From: Winogradskyella wandonensis
GTDB taxonomy: Bacteria; Bacteroidota; Bacteroidia; Flavobacteriales; Flavobacteriaceae
Length of the DNA: 64,000 nucleotides
Assembly (NCBI RefSeq): GCF_004346845.1
Contig: NZ_SMGI01000002.1
Location: 496,001 to 560,000, forward strand
Direction: 5' to 3'
Each line of letters starts with the position of its first letter. The first letter of the stretch is position 1. Shown in pieces: positions 17,968 through 28,238 of the stretch. The position numbers were made by a program, and so were the translations under genes. The notes beneath the pieces are model-generated. The model made no database searches. It saw only the letters and a program-made list of their open reading frames with translations, and had not been told where the DNA came from.

Positions 17968-20724
17968 ATGAAGACAACCTTAAAGCTTTTTGTAATGCTT
18001 TTTACTGTGATTTCATTTGCTCAAACCACAGTTAAAGGAACAATTACGGATGACACAGGTCAACCCCTACCTGGTGCAAATATCATTATTGAAGGGACAA
18101 CAATCGGAACAAGTTCAGATTTTGATGGGAAATACATCATTACCACTGACCAAACTCCACCATTTAAACTTGTAGTTACCTACACTGGCTTCGAAACTCA
18201 AACGATTGAAGTAACGTCGAATAACCAAACAGTAGACGTTCAAATGGTAGAAGGTAATGAATTAGATGAGGTTGTAATTTCTGCTTCAAGAACACCAGAG
18301 CGTATTTTTGAATCTCCAGTAACGGTAGAACGCTTCGGTTTAAAAGAAATTAAAAATACACCGTCATCAGACTTTTACGATGGGTTAGAGAACCTTAAAG
18401 GTGTTGATATTAACACCAACAGTTTAACATTTAAGTCTATTAACACAAGAGGTTTTGCAAGCTTTGCAAACACACGTTTTATGCAGTTAGTAGACGGAAT
18501 GGACAACTCAGCTCCTGCGCTTAACTTCCCTCTAGGTAACTTACTTGGTATGGTTGAGACAGATGTAAACAGTGTAGAACTTTTACCAGGTGCAGCATCG
18601 GCATTATATGGTGCAAATGCATTTAATGGTATTCTGTTTATGAGAAGTAAGAGCCCTTTCGATAACCAAGGTATAAGTGCTTATCTAAAAAGAGGAATTA
18701 CATCTCAAGAAGCAGCTGGTGATAATGACTATACTGATTTTGGTATTAGAATGGCATACAAGTTCAGTGATAAATTTGCTGCAAAAGTTAACTTTGGTTA
18801 CCTAAAAGGTACTGATTGGGCTGCTACAAGTACTGAAGATAGATTTAATCGAGGACTCGATAGAAGTGCTACAGATTACGATGGTATCAATGTGTATGGT
18901 GATGAGGTTTCAACAAATATTAGAGAAGCATCGGGACTAGGTATTATTCCAGATGTAGAAGTAAGTAGAACAGGATACAACGAAAGTGACTTAACTAATT
19001 ATAATGCCGAAAGTATCAAAGCAGATTGGGGCTTATATTTCCGTCCTTGGGCAAATGATTTCGAAATCCAATATGTAGGTAAAGTTGGTTCTGGTAACAC
19101 TATATATCAAGGAGCCAACAGATACAACATCAAAAACTTCTTTTTACAACAACACAAAATCGAGGTTAGAAACGATAATTTCTTTGTTAGAGGTTACGTA
19201 ACAGAAGATAAGGCTGGTGATTCTTATGATATGGTATTTACTGGTATTAATATTAACCGTGCTTGGAAAAGTGATACACAATGGTTCCAAGAATATATTG
19301 CAACGTATGCAGGTATAGAACTTTCTGGTAACCCACAAGGCTTAACTGACCAACAAAAGCATGATGCAGCAAGAGCAGTTGCAGATACAGGTCGTTTCTT
19401 ACCAGGAACACCTGAATTTCAAAATGCATTTAACCAAAGTATCAACAATCCTGATTTAAGTACTGGTTCTAAATTCCAAGATAACTCTAAAATTTACCAT
19501 GCAGACGCTAACTATAATTTTAGTCATCTTTGGGATGCAGCAGAAGTTCAAGTGGGAGCTTCATACAGAAGATATAGATTAAATTCTTTCGGAACTATCT
19601 ATACAGATTTTGATGGCCCAATAAACTATTCTGAAGTTGGTGTTTACACTCAAGTTCAAAAAGCATTAGAGCTGAATGACAATTTAGAACTAAAATTAAC
19701 AGGGTCTTTAAGATATGACAAGTCAGAGTTATTCGATGGCTTTTTCTCTCCACGACTTTCTGCGGGTTTAACTGTCAACGAAGACCACAACTTTAGAGCC
19801 TCTTTCCAGACTGGTTTCAGAAATCCAACAACACAAGATTTATACATCGGTTTAGATGTTGGTCGCGCCGTTTTAATTGGTGGTGCATTTGATAATCCAG
19901 AAAGATACTCAAGAGATTATGGCGTTAGCGTAGATGGACAAAACCTTGGAAATCCAGCAACAATAACTCAGACAGGTGCGGCAGCATATAACAACTCGTT
20001 CTTAGCTAGCTCGGTTCAAGCTTTTGCAGAGACTGGAAATCCAGCAAACTTACAGATTGGAAACTCTAGCCTAGCGACTCCAGAGCAAGTAACGTCTTTC
20101 GAAGTTGGTTACCGTGGTAAGGTAGAAGGATTTGTTATTGATGCTTCGGCTTACTACAACCAATACCAAGACTTTTTAGCCAACGAAACTGTAATTGCCC
20201 CGTTATACGGTACAGTAGGGGACAACTCATTATCACTTGCAGCAATCGCAAATGGCGATTTCCAAGCTTATCAAACGTACACAAATTCTGATGCCGACAT
20301 CAACTCTTATGGTGCGGCGGTACAAGTATCTACAAAAATCTTTGACGGTTTTGATTTAAGCGCAAATTATACTTACGCTAAATTAGATTTTGATGTTAAC
20401 GCAAATCCAGACTTTAGAACTAACTTTAATACTCCAGAGCACAAAGTAAAAGTATCTTTTGGTAAAACTGATTTATTTGAGAATTTTGGATTTAATGTGG
20501 CTTGGAGATGGAGTGATAACTATTTCTGGGAAGCATCTTTTGGTGATGGCGAAGTACCAGCATTTAATGTATTAGATGCTCAAATCAATTATAGAATTCC
20601 AAGCTTTAAATCTACATTTAAGTTAGGTGCAACCAACTTATTACAAGACGAATACTTTACTGCATTTGGTACAGGATTTATTGGTTCGCAGTACTACTTA
20701 TCTTGGACAATCAACAACTTATAA
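17968..20724 (+). CDS. TonB-dependent receptor with CarboxypepD_reg-like domain
   Basis: A 918-residue outer-membrane transporter. A Sec signal (MKTTLKLFVMLFTVISFAQ) is followed by a CarboxypepD_reg-like beta domain (VKGTITDDTGQPLPGANI, residues about 21-100), the plug domain (ASRTPERIFESPVTVE, TRGFASFANTRFMQLVDGMDN, YGANAFNGILFM) and a 22-strand barrel ending in aromatic residues (QYYLSWTINNL). It takes up a large substrate using TonB energy. Nine bases after its stop comes an SGNH-type lipoprotein gene, so the pair may act together on a surface substrate such as a lipid or ester. It has no SusD partner, so it is not a classical glycan locus. Confidence 0.93.
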   Translation: MKTTLKLFVMLFTVISFAQTTVKGTITDDTGQPLPGANIIIEGTTIGTSSDFDGKYIITTDQTPPFKLVVTYTGFETQTIEVTSNNQTVDVQMVEGNELDEVVISASRTPERIFESPVTVERFGLKEIKNTPSSDFYDGLENLKGVDINTNSLTFKSINTRGFASFANTRFMQLVDGMDNSAPALNFPLGNLLGMVETDVNSVELLPGAASALYGANAFNGILFMRSKSPFDNQGISAYLKRGITSQEAAGDNDYTDFGIRMAYKFSDKFAAKVNFGYLKGTDWAATSTEDRFNRGLDRSATDYDGINVYGDEVSTNIREASGLGIIPDVEVSRTGYNESDLTNYNAESIKADWGLYFRPWANDFEIQYVGKVGSGNTIYQGANRYNIKNFFLQQHKIEVRNDNFFVRGYVTEDKAGDSYDMVFTGININRAWKSDTQWFQEYIATYAGIELSGNPQGLTDQQKHDAARAVADTGRFLPGTPEFQNAFNQSINNPDLSTGSKFQDNSKIYHADANYNFSHLWDAAEVQVGASYRRYRLNSFGTIYTDFDGPINYSEVGVYTQVQKALELNDNLELKLTGSLRYDKSELFDGFFSPRLSAGLTVNEDHNFRASFQTGFRNPTTQDLYIGLDVGRAVLIGGAFDNPERYSRDYGVSVDGQNLGNPATITQTGAAAYNNSFLASSVQAFAETGNPANLQIGNSSLATPEQVTSFEVGYRGKVEGFVIDASAYYNQYQDFLANETVIAPLYGTVGDNSLSLAAIANGDFQAYQTYTNSDADINSYGAAVQVSTKIFDGFDLSANYTYAKLDFDVNANPDFRTNFNTPEHKVKVSFGKTDLFENFGFNVAWRWSDNYFWEASFGDGEVPAFNVLDAQINYRIPSFKSTFKLGATNLLQDEYFTAFGTGFIGSQYYLSWTINNL

Positions 20725-20732
20725 AAATTTGC

Positions 20733-22268
20733 ATGATGAAAAATTTAAAATATATAGCATTATCCATTTTTACATTAGGATTTTTAGCCTGTGAAAATGA
20801 GACCTTAGAAGACTTAAGAAATCGTGGCCAAGAAGAGCCAGTTGTTTTCGAAGATTTTACTCAAGGATCTGCGGATTTTTCAAAATTCGTATCTATGGGT
20901 AATTCGCTTACTGCTGGTTTTGCAGATGGCGCGCTTTACAAAATATCGCAAGAAAATTCTACGCCTGCTATTATGGCCGAACAATTTGCAGCCTTAGCAA
21001 ATGGTGGTAGTTTTACGCAGCCATTAATGAATGATAATGTTGGAGGTTTATTAGCTGGAGGTAATCCACTGCCAGGTTTCGGACCAAGACTCGTTTTTAA
21101 TGGTTCTGGTCCAGCACCATTACAATCCTTAGTACCAAGTGCTAGCCCTACAACAGACATAGTATTAAACAATCCTACTGGACCATTTAATAATTTAGGT
21201 GTTCCTGGGGCAAAAAGTTTTCATTTATTAGCACCAGGATATGGCAATTTTTCTGGAGTAATTGCAAACCCTCCAACGGCTAATCCTTACTTTGTAAGAA
21301 TGGCTAGTTCACCTGGAACTAGTGTTATAGCCGATGCTGTGGCACAGCAACCATCTTTCATCTCTTTATGGATAGGTAACAACGATGTGTTAGGTTATGC
21401 ACTCTCAGGTGGTGATGGCTCTAATCCAATTACCCCAATGACTGGACCTCCAGGAGTTGGCTTTGAGCAGACTTACCAGGCTCTTGCCGCTACACTAACA
21501 GGAAATGTACCAGGCGTTCAGGGTATTTTAGGAAATATCCCTAATGTAACGGCTATACCGCATTTTACAACGGTTCCACATGACCCAGTGCCATTAGATG
21601 CGGCTACTGCTGGAGCTGTCAATCAAGCTTATGCTCAATATAATGGAGGGCTTCAATTAGCGTTAGCGAATAGTTTAATAACATCTGAAGAAGCTGCTGC
21701 TCGTACTATAAACTTCGAGGCTTCGGCAACTAACGCTGTCGTAATCGTAGATGAAGATTTAACCGACTTATCTGGATTAGGATTACCAAATTTTAGACAA
21801 GCCACGGCGGCAGACTTATTAGTCTTACCTGCTGCTTCTTTTATCGGGACTTTAGCAGACCCTAATAACCCTTTATCGGTTAACGGTGTTGCTATTCCTT
21901 TATCTGATAGATGGGTCTTAACTCCTGAAGAGCAAGCTGAGATTGCGGATGCTACCGCTCAGTACAACGGTGTAATATCTGCAGTTGCAAGTGCAAATGG
22001 CTTTGCGTTATTAGATGCAAACGCATTATTAGACGAATTAGCATCTTCTGGTATAGCAACTAGTGGTTTAGTTTTAACTTCAGACTTGGTTACTGGTGGT
22101 GCTTTCTCTTTAGACGGTGTTCACCCTACATCTAGAGGTTACGCTCTTATTGCTAACGAAATGCTTAAAGCCATAGACGCTACTTACGGTACTAATTTTG
22201 AAGCATCGGGCAATCTTGTAGACGTTTCTACATACAACACTAATTATTCACCAGGATTATTACAGTAA
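20733..22268 (+). CDS. SGNH/GDSL-type lipoprotein
   Basis: A 511-residue predicted lipoprotein: MMKNLKYIALSIFTLGFLAC gives a good lipobox. I start at the ATG at 20733 (a second ATG follows at once) because an earlier in-frame ATG would overlap the receptor gene and spoil the signal peptide. SGNH hydrolase blocks are visible: block I MGNSLTAGFADG with the catalytic-type Ser, the Asn block as WIGNNDVLG, and block V DGVHPTSRGYALIANEM with Asp and His. A long insert lies between the Asn block and block V. Esterase or lipase activity at the outer membrane is likely; the substrate is probably related to that of the upstream TonB receptor. Confidence 0.88.
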   Translation: MMKNLKYIALSIFTLGFLACENETLEDLRNRGQEEPVVFEDFTQGSADFSKFVSMGNSLTAGFADGALYKISQENSTPAIMAEQFAALANGGSFTQPLMNDNVGGLLAGGNPLPGFGPRLVFNGSGPAPLQSLVPSASPTTDIVLNNPTGPFNNLGVPGAKSFHLLAPGYGNFSGVIANPPTANPYFVRMASSPGTSVIADAVAQQPSFISLWIGNNDVLGYALSGGDGSNPITPMTGPPGVGFEQTYQALAATLTGNVPGVQGILGNIPNVTAIPHFTTVPHDPVPLDAATAGAVNQAYAQYNGGLQLALANSLITSEEAAARTINFEASATNAVVIVDEDLTDLSGLGLPNFRQATAADLLVLPAASFIGTLADPNNPLSVNGVAIPLSDRWVLTPEEQAEIADATAQYNGVISAVASANGFALLDANALLDELASSGIATSGLVLTSDLVTGGAFSLDGVHPTSRGYALIANEMLKAIDATYGTNFEASGNLVDVSTYNTNYSPGLLQ

Positions 22269-22291
22269 AATCTTGAATAAATAATACTTGA

Positions 22292-22320
22292 AGCACGCTA
22301 ATTTTTAGCGTGCTTTTTTT
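22292..22320 (+). terminator. Rho-independent terminator after the SGNH lipoprotein
   Basis: Perfect 9-bp stem AAGCACGCT (22292-22300) with AGCGTGCTT (22308-22316), a 7-base loop and a run of T. It is 24 bases after the stop codon. Confidence 0.85.
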
Positions 22321-22367
22321 ATGCAAAAAAGCTTCATAAAAAAGTGCTTATTTTTTAAATAAAACTC

Positions 22368-22375
22368 TATCTTTG
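22368..22375 (+). promoter_or_regulatory. -7 box of the atpD-atpC promoter
   Basis: TATCTTTG matches TAnnTTTG exactly and is followed by a GC-containing start region and an untranslated leader of about 80 bases before the atpD ATG at 22461. A long leader with a strong -7 box is usual for highly expressed flavobacterial genes. Confidence 0.6.
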
Positions 22376-22457
22376 CAGCGCGAAAAACAGAGCTAAATTT
22401 CGTTATGAAATGTTCTCCGTTTTCATTTTTAAACTATTGCAAAACAAAAACATATAA

Positions 22458-23969
<1,512 letters not shown>

Positions 23970-23971
23970 AA

Positions 23972-24041
23972 CTAGTAGGCAGTTGGCAGTCTCAGTTAGT
24001 AGCTTGCTACTCTGAATACTGAATACTGAATACTGAATACT
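23972..24041. repeat. CAGTTGGCAGT-type repeat with four CTGAATA units
   Basis: The spacer between atpD and atpC contains GGCAGTTGGCAGTCTCAGTT followed by four perfect copies of the 7-mer CTGAATA (24012-24039). Similar low-complexity strings are scattered in flavobacterial intergenic regions. It lies within the transcript, directly ahead of atpC. Confidence 0.7.
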
Positions 24042-24049
24042 TAAAAAAC

Positions 24050-24325
24050 ATGTATTTAGAAATAGTATCACCAGAAGCTACATTGTTTAGCGGAGAAGTA
24101 ACAAGTGTTACTGTACCAGGTGCAAATGGAGAATTTGAAATGCTTAATAGCCACGCTCCTATTGTATCTATTCTTAAAGCTGGTCATGTAAAGATTAGTG
24201 GCGATATTTCTCTCGAAGAAGAAGTAGAAAATAAGTTTACCAAAAAGGATGGTAAAACCATGTTAGCTATTAACTCGGGGACATTAGAGATTAACGATAA
24301 CAAAATAATTATCCTTGCAGACTAA
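24050..24325 (+). CDS. atpC: F-type ATP synthase epsilon subunit, short form
   Basis: A 91-residue epsilon subunit. It covers only the N-terminal beta-sandwich (YLEIVSPEATLFSGEVTSVTVPGANGEFEMLNSHAPIV in pieces, ending NSGTLEINDNKIIILAD). The C-terminal helical hairpin that in other bacteria (about 135 aa) inhibits ATP hydrolysis is absent. Short epsilon subunits are typical of Bacteroidota. The gene is 80 bases after atpD, the gap being filled by repeat sequence. Confidence 0.95.
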   Translation: MYLEIVSPEATLFSGEVTSVTVPGANGEFEMLNSHAPIVSILKAGHVKISGDISLEEEVENKFTKKDGKTMLAINSGTLEINDNKIIILAD

Positions 24326-24350
24326 CTTTTGCAAGACTTATTAATCCATA

Positions 24351-24378
24351 AAAACGCGAAGCAATTGCTTCGCGTTTT
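24351..24378. terminator. Bidirectional terminator between atpC and the S24 repressor
   Basis: A perfect 28-bp palindrome: arm AAAACGCGAAGCAA followed at once by its complement, with A and T runs on either side. The two genes converge here, and the palindrome ends at the base before the repressor stop codon (24379-24381), so it can serve both. Confidence 0.85.
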
Positions 24379-25149
24379 TTATTGCATTTGTTTTACAGCC
24401 TCTAATTCTACCTTTAATTCTTGAAACATCATCATAATGCTACTGAGTTTTAATTCCTTTTCATCATACTCTTGGGTATTGATGCAACAGGTAAATTCCC
24501 AAAGTTCCAATATACTGTCTTTAGCAACCAAGTAAGGTTGATACGTTTTGTTATCTGAGCTAAGTAATAAATGTTGTTCGTCATTTTTAGGAAGGTAGAT
24601 ACGCTTGTAAACCAAACCATCGTCCTTAGTTAATACGACATAGGTTTTACCGTTTTTTATATCCAAAATATCTTCGACAAACTTTGCCACTACAAAAGCA
24701 CCGTCTTTTACAGGCAACATTGAGTCTCCCTTAATCGGAAAAGCTCTATGTGTACCTGTAGGTAAAAATGGTAGTTTAATTTTCTGTAACTGTTCTATAT
24801 ACTCTGGGTCATCATAACCCGATAAATAACCAGCCGAAGCTTTTGCTGGAACAATCTCTATTAAATCTTCATTGTCTTCGTTAACGGTTACAGGAAAAAG
24901 TACCCGCTTATTACCAACCTCTATAAACGAAGTGTCTTTAGCCTTTCGTAAATCCTTTCGTACTAAAATATCGATAGGTATATTAAAATAATTAGAAAGG
25001 TCTATCAAGCGCTCGATTGGTGGCTCAGAACGGCCTTCTTCGTAAGAACCAACCATAGCGCGCGTCCATTTTAACTCGTCTGCAAAACGCTCTTGAGACA
25101 ACTTTTTTAAGGTGCGCAAATGTTTGATATTAACTTGAATGGGTTTCAT
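24379..25149 (-). CDS. XRE-family repressor with S24 self-cleaving peptidase domain
   Basis: A 256-residue LexA/CI-like regulator. I start at the Met of MKPIQVNIKHLR; an upstream ATG adds 12 residues but would lie in the promoter. An XRE helix-turn-helix occupies residues 7-62 (LSQERFADELKWTRAMVGSYEEG). The S24 domain has every catalytic feature: cleavage site Ala106-Gly107 in KASAGY, Ser143 in GDSM, and the general base Lys182 in VYKR. Such proteins cleave themselves on RecA filaments, so derepression after DNA damage is expected. It is divergent from a dnaE-dinB pair across 68 bases that contain two operator-like motifs. Bacteroidota generally lack a classical LexA; this is a candidate replacement for a local SOS unit. 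Confidence 0.92.
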   Translation of the reverse strand: MKPIQVNIKHLRTLKKLSQERFADELKWTRAMVGSYEEGRSEPPIERLIDLSNYFNIPIDILVRKDLRKAKDTSFIEVGNKRVLFPVTVNEDNEDLIEIVPAKASAGYLSGYDDPEYIEQLQKIKLPFLPTGTHRAFPIKGDSMLPVKDGAFVVAKFVEDILDIKNGKTYVVLTKDDGLVYKRIYLPKNDEQHLLLSSDNKTYQPYLVAKDSILELWEFTCCINTQEYDEKELKLSSIMMMFQELKVELEAVKQMQ

Positions 25150-25166
25150 AGTTTTAACAGTATTTG

Positions 25167-25210
25167 CTACAAATATAAGCAACAAAAACTACATATAGTA
25201 GCTAATTTTG
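25167..25210. promoter_or_regulatory. Divergent promoters with two operator-like motifs
   Basis: Two related 14-mers lie 22 bases apart: CTACAAATATAAGC (25167-25180) and CTACATATAGTAGC (25189-25202), 11 of 14 identical, each with partial dyad symmetry. The first overlaps a minus-strand -7 box (TATATTTG, 25177-25170) 20 bases ahead of the repressor ATG. The second ends one base before a plus-strand -7 box (TAATTTTG, 25203-25210) for dnaE. A further dyad TATTTG-CTA-CAAATA spans 25161-25175. The layout fits autorepression and co-repression by the S24 protein. Confidence 0.55.
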
Positions 25211-25217
25211 TTTTCCT

Positions 25218-28200
25218 ATGTATTTAAACTGTCACACATATTACTCCTTACGTTATGGCACAATTAAGCCTGAACAATTACTAGCTATTGCCTCAGAAAA
25301 TGGGGTTCAAACCCTAGCACTTACAGATATAAACAGCACTACAGCCTGTTTAGACGTAATGCGCCTTTCCAAGAAATATAAGATAAAACCTGTTCTTGGT
25401 GTAGATTTTAGAAACAAGGCACATCAAGAATTTATTCTCATTGCAAAGAATAACAATGGATTTAAAAATATAAATGATTATTTATCTAAATTTCTTCATA
25501 ATCGTGATTTAAAAATTCCTGAACGACCTGACGTTATTTTGGAAGACTGTTTCGTGATTTATCCCTACCAAAAAGGCAAGAATTTCAACTTAAAATCTAA
25601 TGAGTTTTTAGGCATTACACCTAAAGACCTTAATCATTTAAAATTTTCGAAATGGAGTCAATTTAGAGAGAAATTAGTGGTATTGAAAACCGTTTCTTTT
25701 CAAAATAAAAAAGGATTTAATACACATCGTTTACTACGTGCTATTGATAATAATACCTTATTGAGTAAGCTACCAAAAACTGAAGAAGGTAGCGAACATG
25801 ATATGATGTTGCCTTATGAGAAACTGTGTCATACATATTCTGAATTTCCAAAATTGATACATAATACAAAACAACTTTTAGAGGATTGTAGCATTGATTT
25901 CAATTTTGAAAATAACGAGCCCAAAAATCAAAAGTGTTTGACTGAAAATGAAGCTTCAGACTATGCCCTATTAGAAAAACTGACCTATGCTGGTATTCCC
26001 TATCGTTATGGTAATGATGCTGAGCCAAAAATTTACCAACGTATTAAAAAAGAACTTCATATAATAAAAGAGAAAGGCTTTGTATCCTATTTTCTAATCA
26101 ATTGGAAAATCTTAGAATATGCACGTAGCAAAGGATATTTCTACGTTGGTCGCGGAAGTGGTGCCAATAGTATTATTGCATATTTGCTTCGTATTACAGA
26201 TGTAGATCCTATTGAGCTAGATCTGTACTTTGAGCGTTTTATTAATCTCTTTCGACAAAATCCGCCAGATTTTGATATCGACTTTTCCTGGAAGGATAGA
26301 GATGATATTACACATTTCATTTTCGACAATTTTAAGAATACAGCTTTAATAACGGTTTATAACACCTTTAAATTCAAAGCTTCTGTACGCGAATTGGGTA
26401 AAGTATTTGGTTTACCAAAGTCTGAAATGGATATGCTAACACGAGGTAAGTTTAATATCAGTCAGTTGGACAGGCTCTCGCAACTCGTTCTTAAATACAG
26501 CCAATATATTGAGGGGTTTCCCAACTACTTAGGCATTCATGCAGGTGGTATTTTAATTTCGGAAAAGCCGATTCATTATTATGGTGCCACATTTATGCCT
26601 CCTAAAGGGTTTCCCACCACGCAATTTGATATGGTCGTTGCAGAAGATATTGGACTCTACAAGTTCGATATATTAAGTCAACGCGGTTTAGGGAAAATTA
26701 AAGATGCCGTAGACATTGTAGCGTATAACCATCCTCATCAACCAAAACTCGACATTCACGATATCAAGCGGTTTAAACAAGACGAACGCATAAAACATCT
26801 ATTGCGCAACGCTAAAGCCATTGGTTGCTTTTATGTAGAATCGCCTGCCATGCGCATGCTGCTAAAAAAACTACAAGTAGATAACTATTTAGGTTTAGTC
26901 GCTGCGAGTTCCGTAATTCGTCCTGGTGTGGCTAAAAGTGGCATGATGCGTCAATACATTTTGCGTTATCGTTATCCTGAAAAGCGAAAAGAAGCACATC
27001 CTGTATTAGCAGAACTAATGCCAGAAACATTTGGTGTTATGGTCTATCAAGAAGATGTGATTAAAGTGGCGCATCATTTTGGCGGTTTGGATTTGGGCGA
27101 AGCTGATATGTTACGTCGTGGTATGTCTGGTAAATTCCGTTCGCGTGACGAGTTTTTAAAAGTGAAACAACAATTTTTTGACAACTGCATAAACGATGGA
27201 AAACCTTATGAGTTTGTGGCTGACGTATGGCGACAAATTGAAAGTTTTGCTGGCTATGCCTTTGCAAAAGGTCATTCGGCATCCTATGCAGTTGAGAGCT
27301 ATCAAAGTCTGTTCTTAAAAGCCTATTATCCTTTGGAATATATGACGGCCACTATCAACAATTTTGGTGGATTTTACCAAACAGAGCTTTACGTTCACGA
27401 GGCCAGAATGCATGGTGGAAAAATTGAAGCGCCTTGCATAAACACTAGTTTTGCACCAGCCATTATCAATGGTGACGTTATTTTTTTAGGCTTTATGTTT
27501 TTGCAATCCTTAGAATCTAAAACCATAGAGCGTATTCTTGACGAACGCGAAAATTACGGATTGTTTAAATCTCTTGATGATTTTATAGAGCGTGTTCCTA
27601 TTTCTGTAGAACAGATTACCATTCTTATAAAAATAAATGCGTTTCGCTTTACTGGAATTAATAAGCGTGAGCTGTTATGGGAAGCACATCTAAAAATCAG
27701 TAAAACTATTACTCAAGAACATATTGTTACACTATTTAAAACACAGCGTATCAATTACAATACACCAGAATTGCCGAGTACGGCATTGGAAAATGCCTTT
27801 GATGAAATAGAGCTATTAGGTTTTCCGCTATGCAATCCCTTTCACTTATTAGAGCAACCATCCACGAGTAAATTACGTGCAAATCATCTGCTAAGGCTAG
27901 AGGGAAAATTTGTAAAAATTGAAGGCTATTTGGTGACAACAAAAAACACAAAAACCGCCAATGGAAAGTTGATGCACTTCGGGACGTTTTTGGATCGTGA
28001 TGGTGATTTTATAGATACGGTTCACTTTCCACCTATCGCAGCAAAATATCCTTTTAGAGGAAAAGGGATTTATGAAATTATAGGAAAAGTGATGATAGAA
28101 TTCGATTGTGTTACTATTGAAGTTTCAAAGCTAGAGCGTCTGGCTATTATTGAAGATCCACGCTATTCCATAAAATCATTAAATCCAACATTTCAAAGGA

Positions 28201-28238
28201 AGAAAAGTTTCAAAGACCTTAAAGCACAATATGAATAA
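25218..28238 (+). CDS. Second DNA polymerase III alpha subunit, short error-prone type
   Basis: A 1006-residue C-family polymerase, much shorter than a replicative Bacteroidota DnaE (about 1450 aa). The palm has the catalytic aspartates Asp353 and Asp355 in PDFDIDF and Asp484 in KFDIL; GRGSGANS and the FAKGHSASYA segment of the fingers are intact, and an OB fold lies near the C-terminus (FVKIEGYLV). The N-terminal PHP domain (residues 1-70) lacks metal ligands: NCHTYYS has one His and TDIN replaces the usual TDHG. It should polymerise but not proofread, like DnaE2/ImuC. It overlaps dinB by 8 bases and is divergent from the S24 repressor. Confidence 0.93.
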   Translation: MYLNCHTYYSLRYGTIKPEQLLAIASENGVQTLALTDINSTTACLDVMRLSKKYKIKPVLGVDFRNKAHQEFILIAKNNNGFKNINDYLSKFLHNRDLKIPERPDVILEDCFVIYPYQKGKNFNLKSNEFLGITPKDLNHLKFSKWSQFREKLVVLKTVSFQNKKGFNTHRLLRAIDNNTLLSKLPKTEEGSEHDMMLPYEKLCHTYSEFPKLIHNTKQLLEDCSIDFNFENNEPKNQKCLTENEASDYALLEKLTYAGIPYRYGNDAEPKIYQRIKKELHIIKEKGFVSYFLINWKILEYARSKGYFYVGRGSGANSIIAYLLRITDVDPIELDLYFERFINLFRQNPPDFDIDFSWKDRDDITHFIFDNFKNTALITVYNTFKFKASVRELGKVFGLPKSEMDMLTRGKFNISQLDRLSQLVLKYSQYIEGFPNYLGIHAGGILISEKPIHYYGATFMPPKGFPTTQFDMVVAEDIGLYKFDILSQRGLGKIKDAVDIVAYNHPHQPKLDIHDIKRFKQDERIKHLLRNAKAIGCFYVESPAMRMLLKKLQVDNYLGLVAASSVIRPGVAKSGMMRQYILRYRYPEKRKEAHPVLAELMPETFGVMVYQEDVIKVAHHFGGLDLGEADMLRRGMSGKFRSRDEFLKVKQQFFDNCINDGKPYEFVADVWRQIESFAGYAFAKGHSASYAVESYQSLFLKAYYPLEYMTATINNFGGFYQTELYVHEARMHGGKIEAPCINTSFAPAIINGDVIFLGFMFLQSLESKTIERILDERENYGLFKSLDDFIERVPISVEQITILIKINAFRFTGINKRELLWEAHLKISKTITQEHIVTLFKTQRINYNTPELPSTALENAFDEIELLGFPLCNPFHLLEQPSTSKLRANHLLRLEGKFVKIEGYLVTTKNTKTANGKLMHFGTFLDRDGDFIDTVHFPPIAAKYPFRGKGIYEIIGKVMIEFDCVTIEVSKLERLAIIEDPRYSIKSLNPTFQRKKSFKDLKAQYE

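Noticed and set aside
23970-24049. CRISPR-like array suggested by the CTGAATA repeats
   Set aside because: Units are 7 bp and contiguous with no spacers; it is a simple tandem repeat.
24351-24378. Operator for the S24 repressor
   Set aside because: The palindrome is at the 3' end of the repressor gene and of atpC, has terminator form, and does not resemble the motifs in the divergent promoter.
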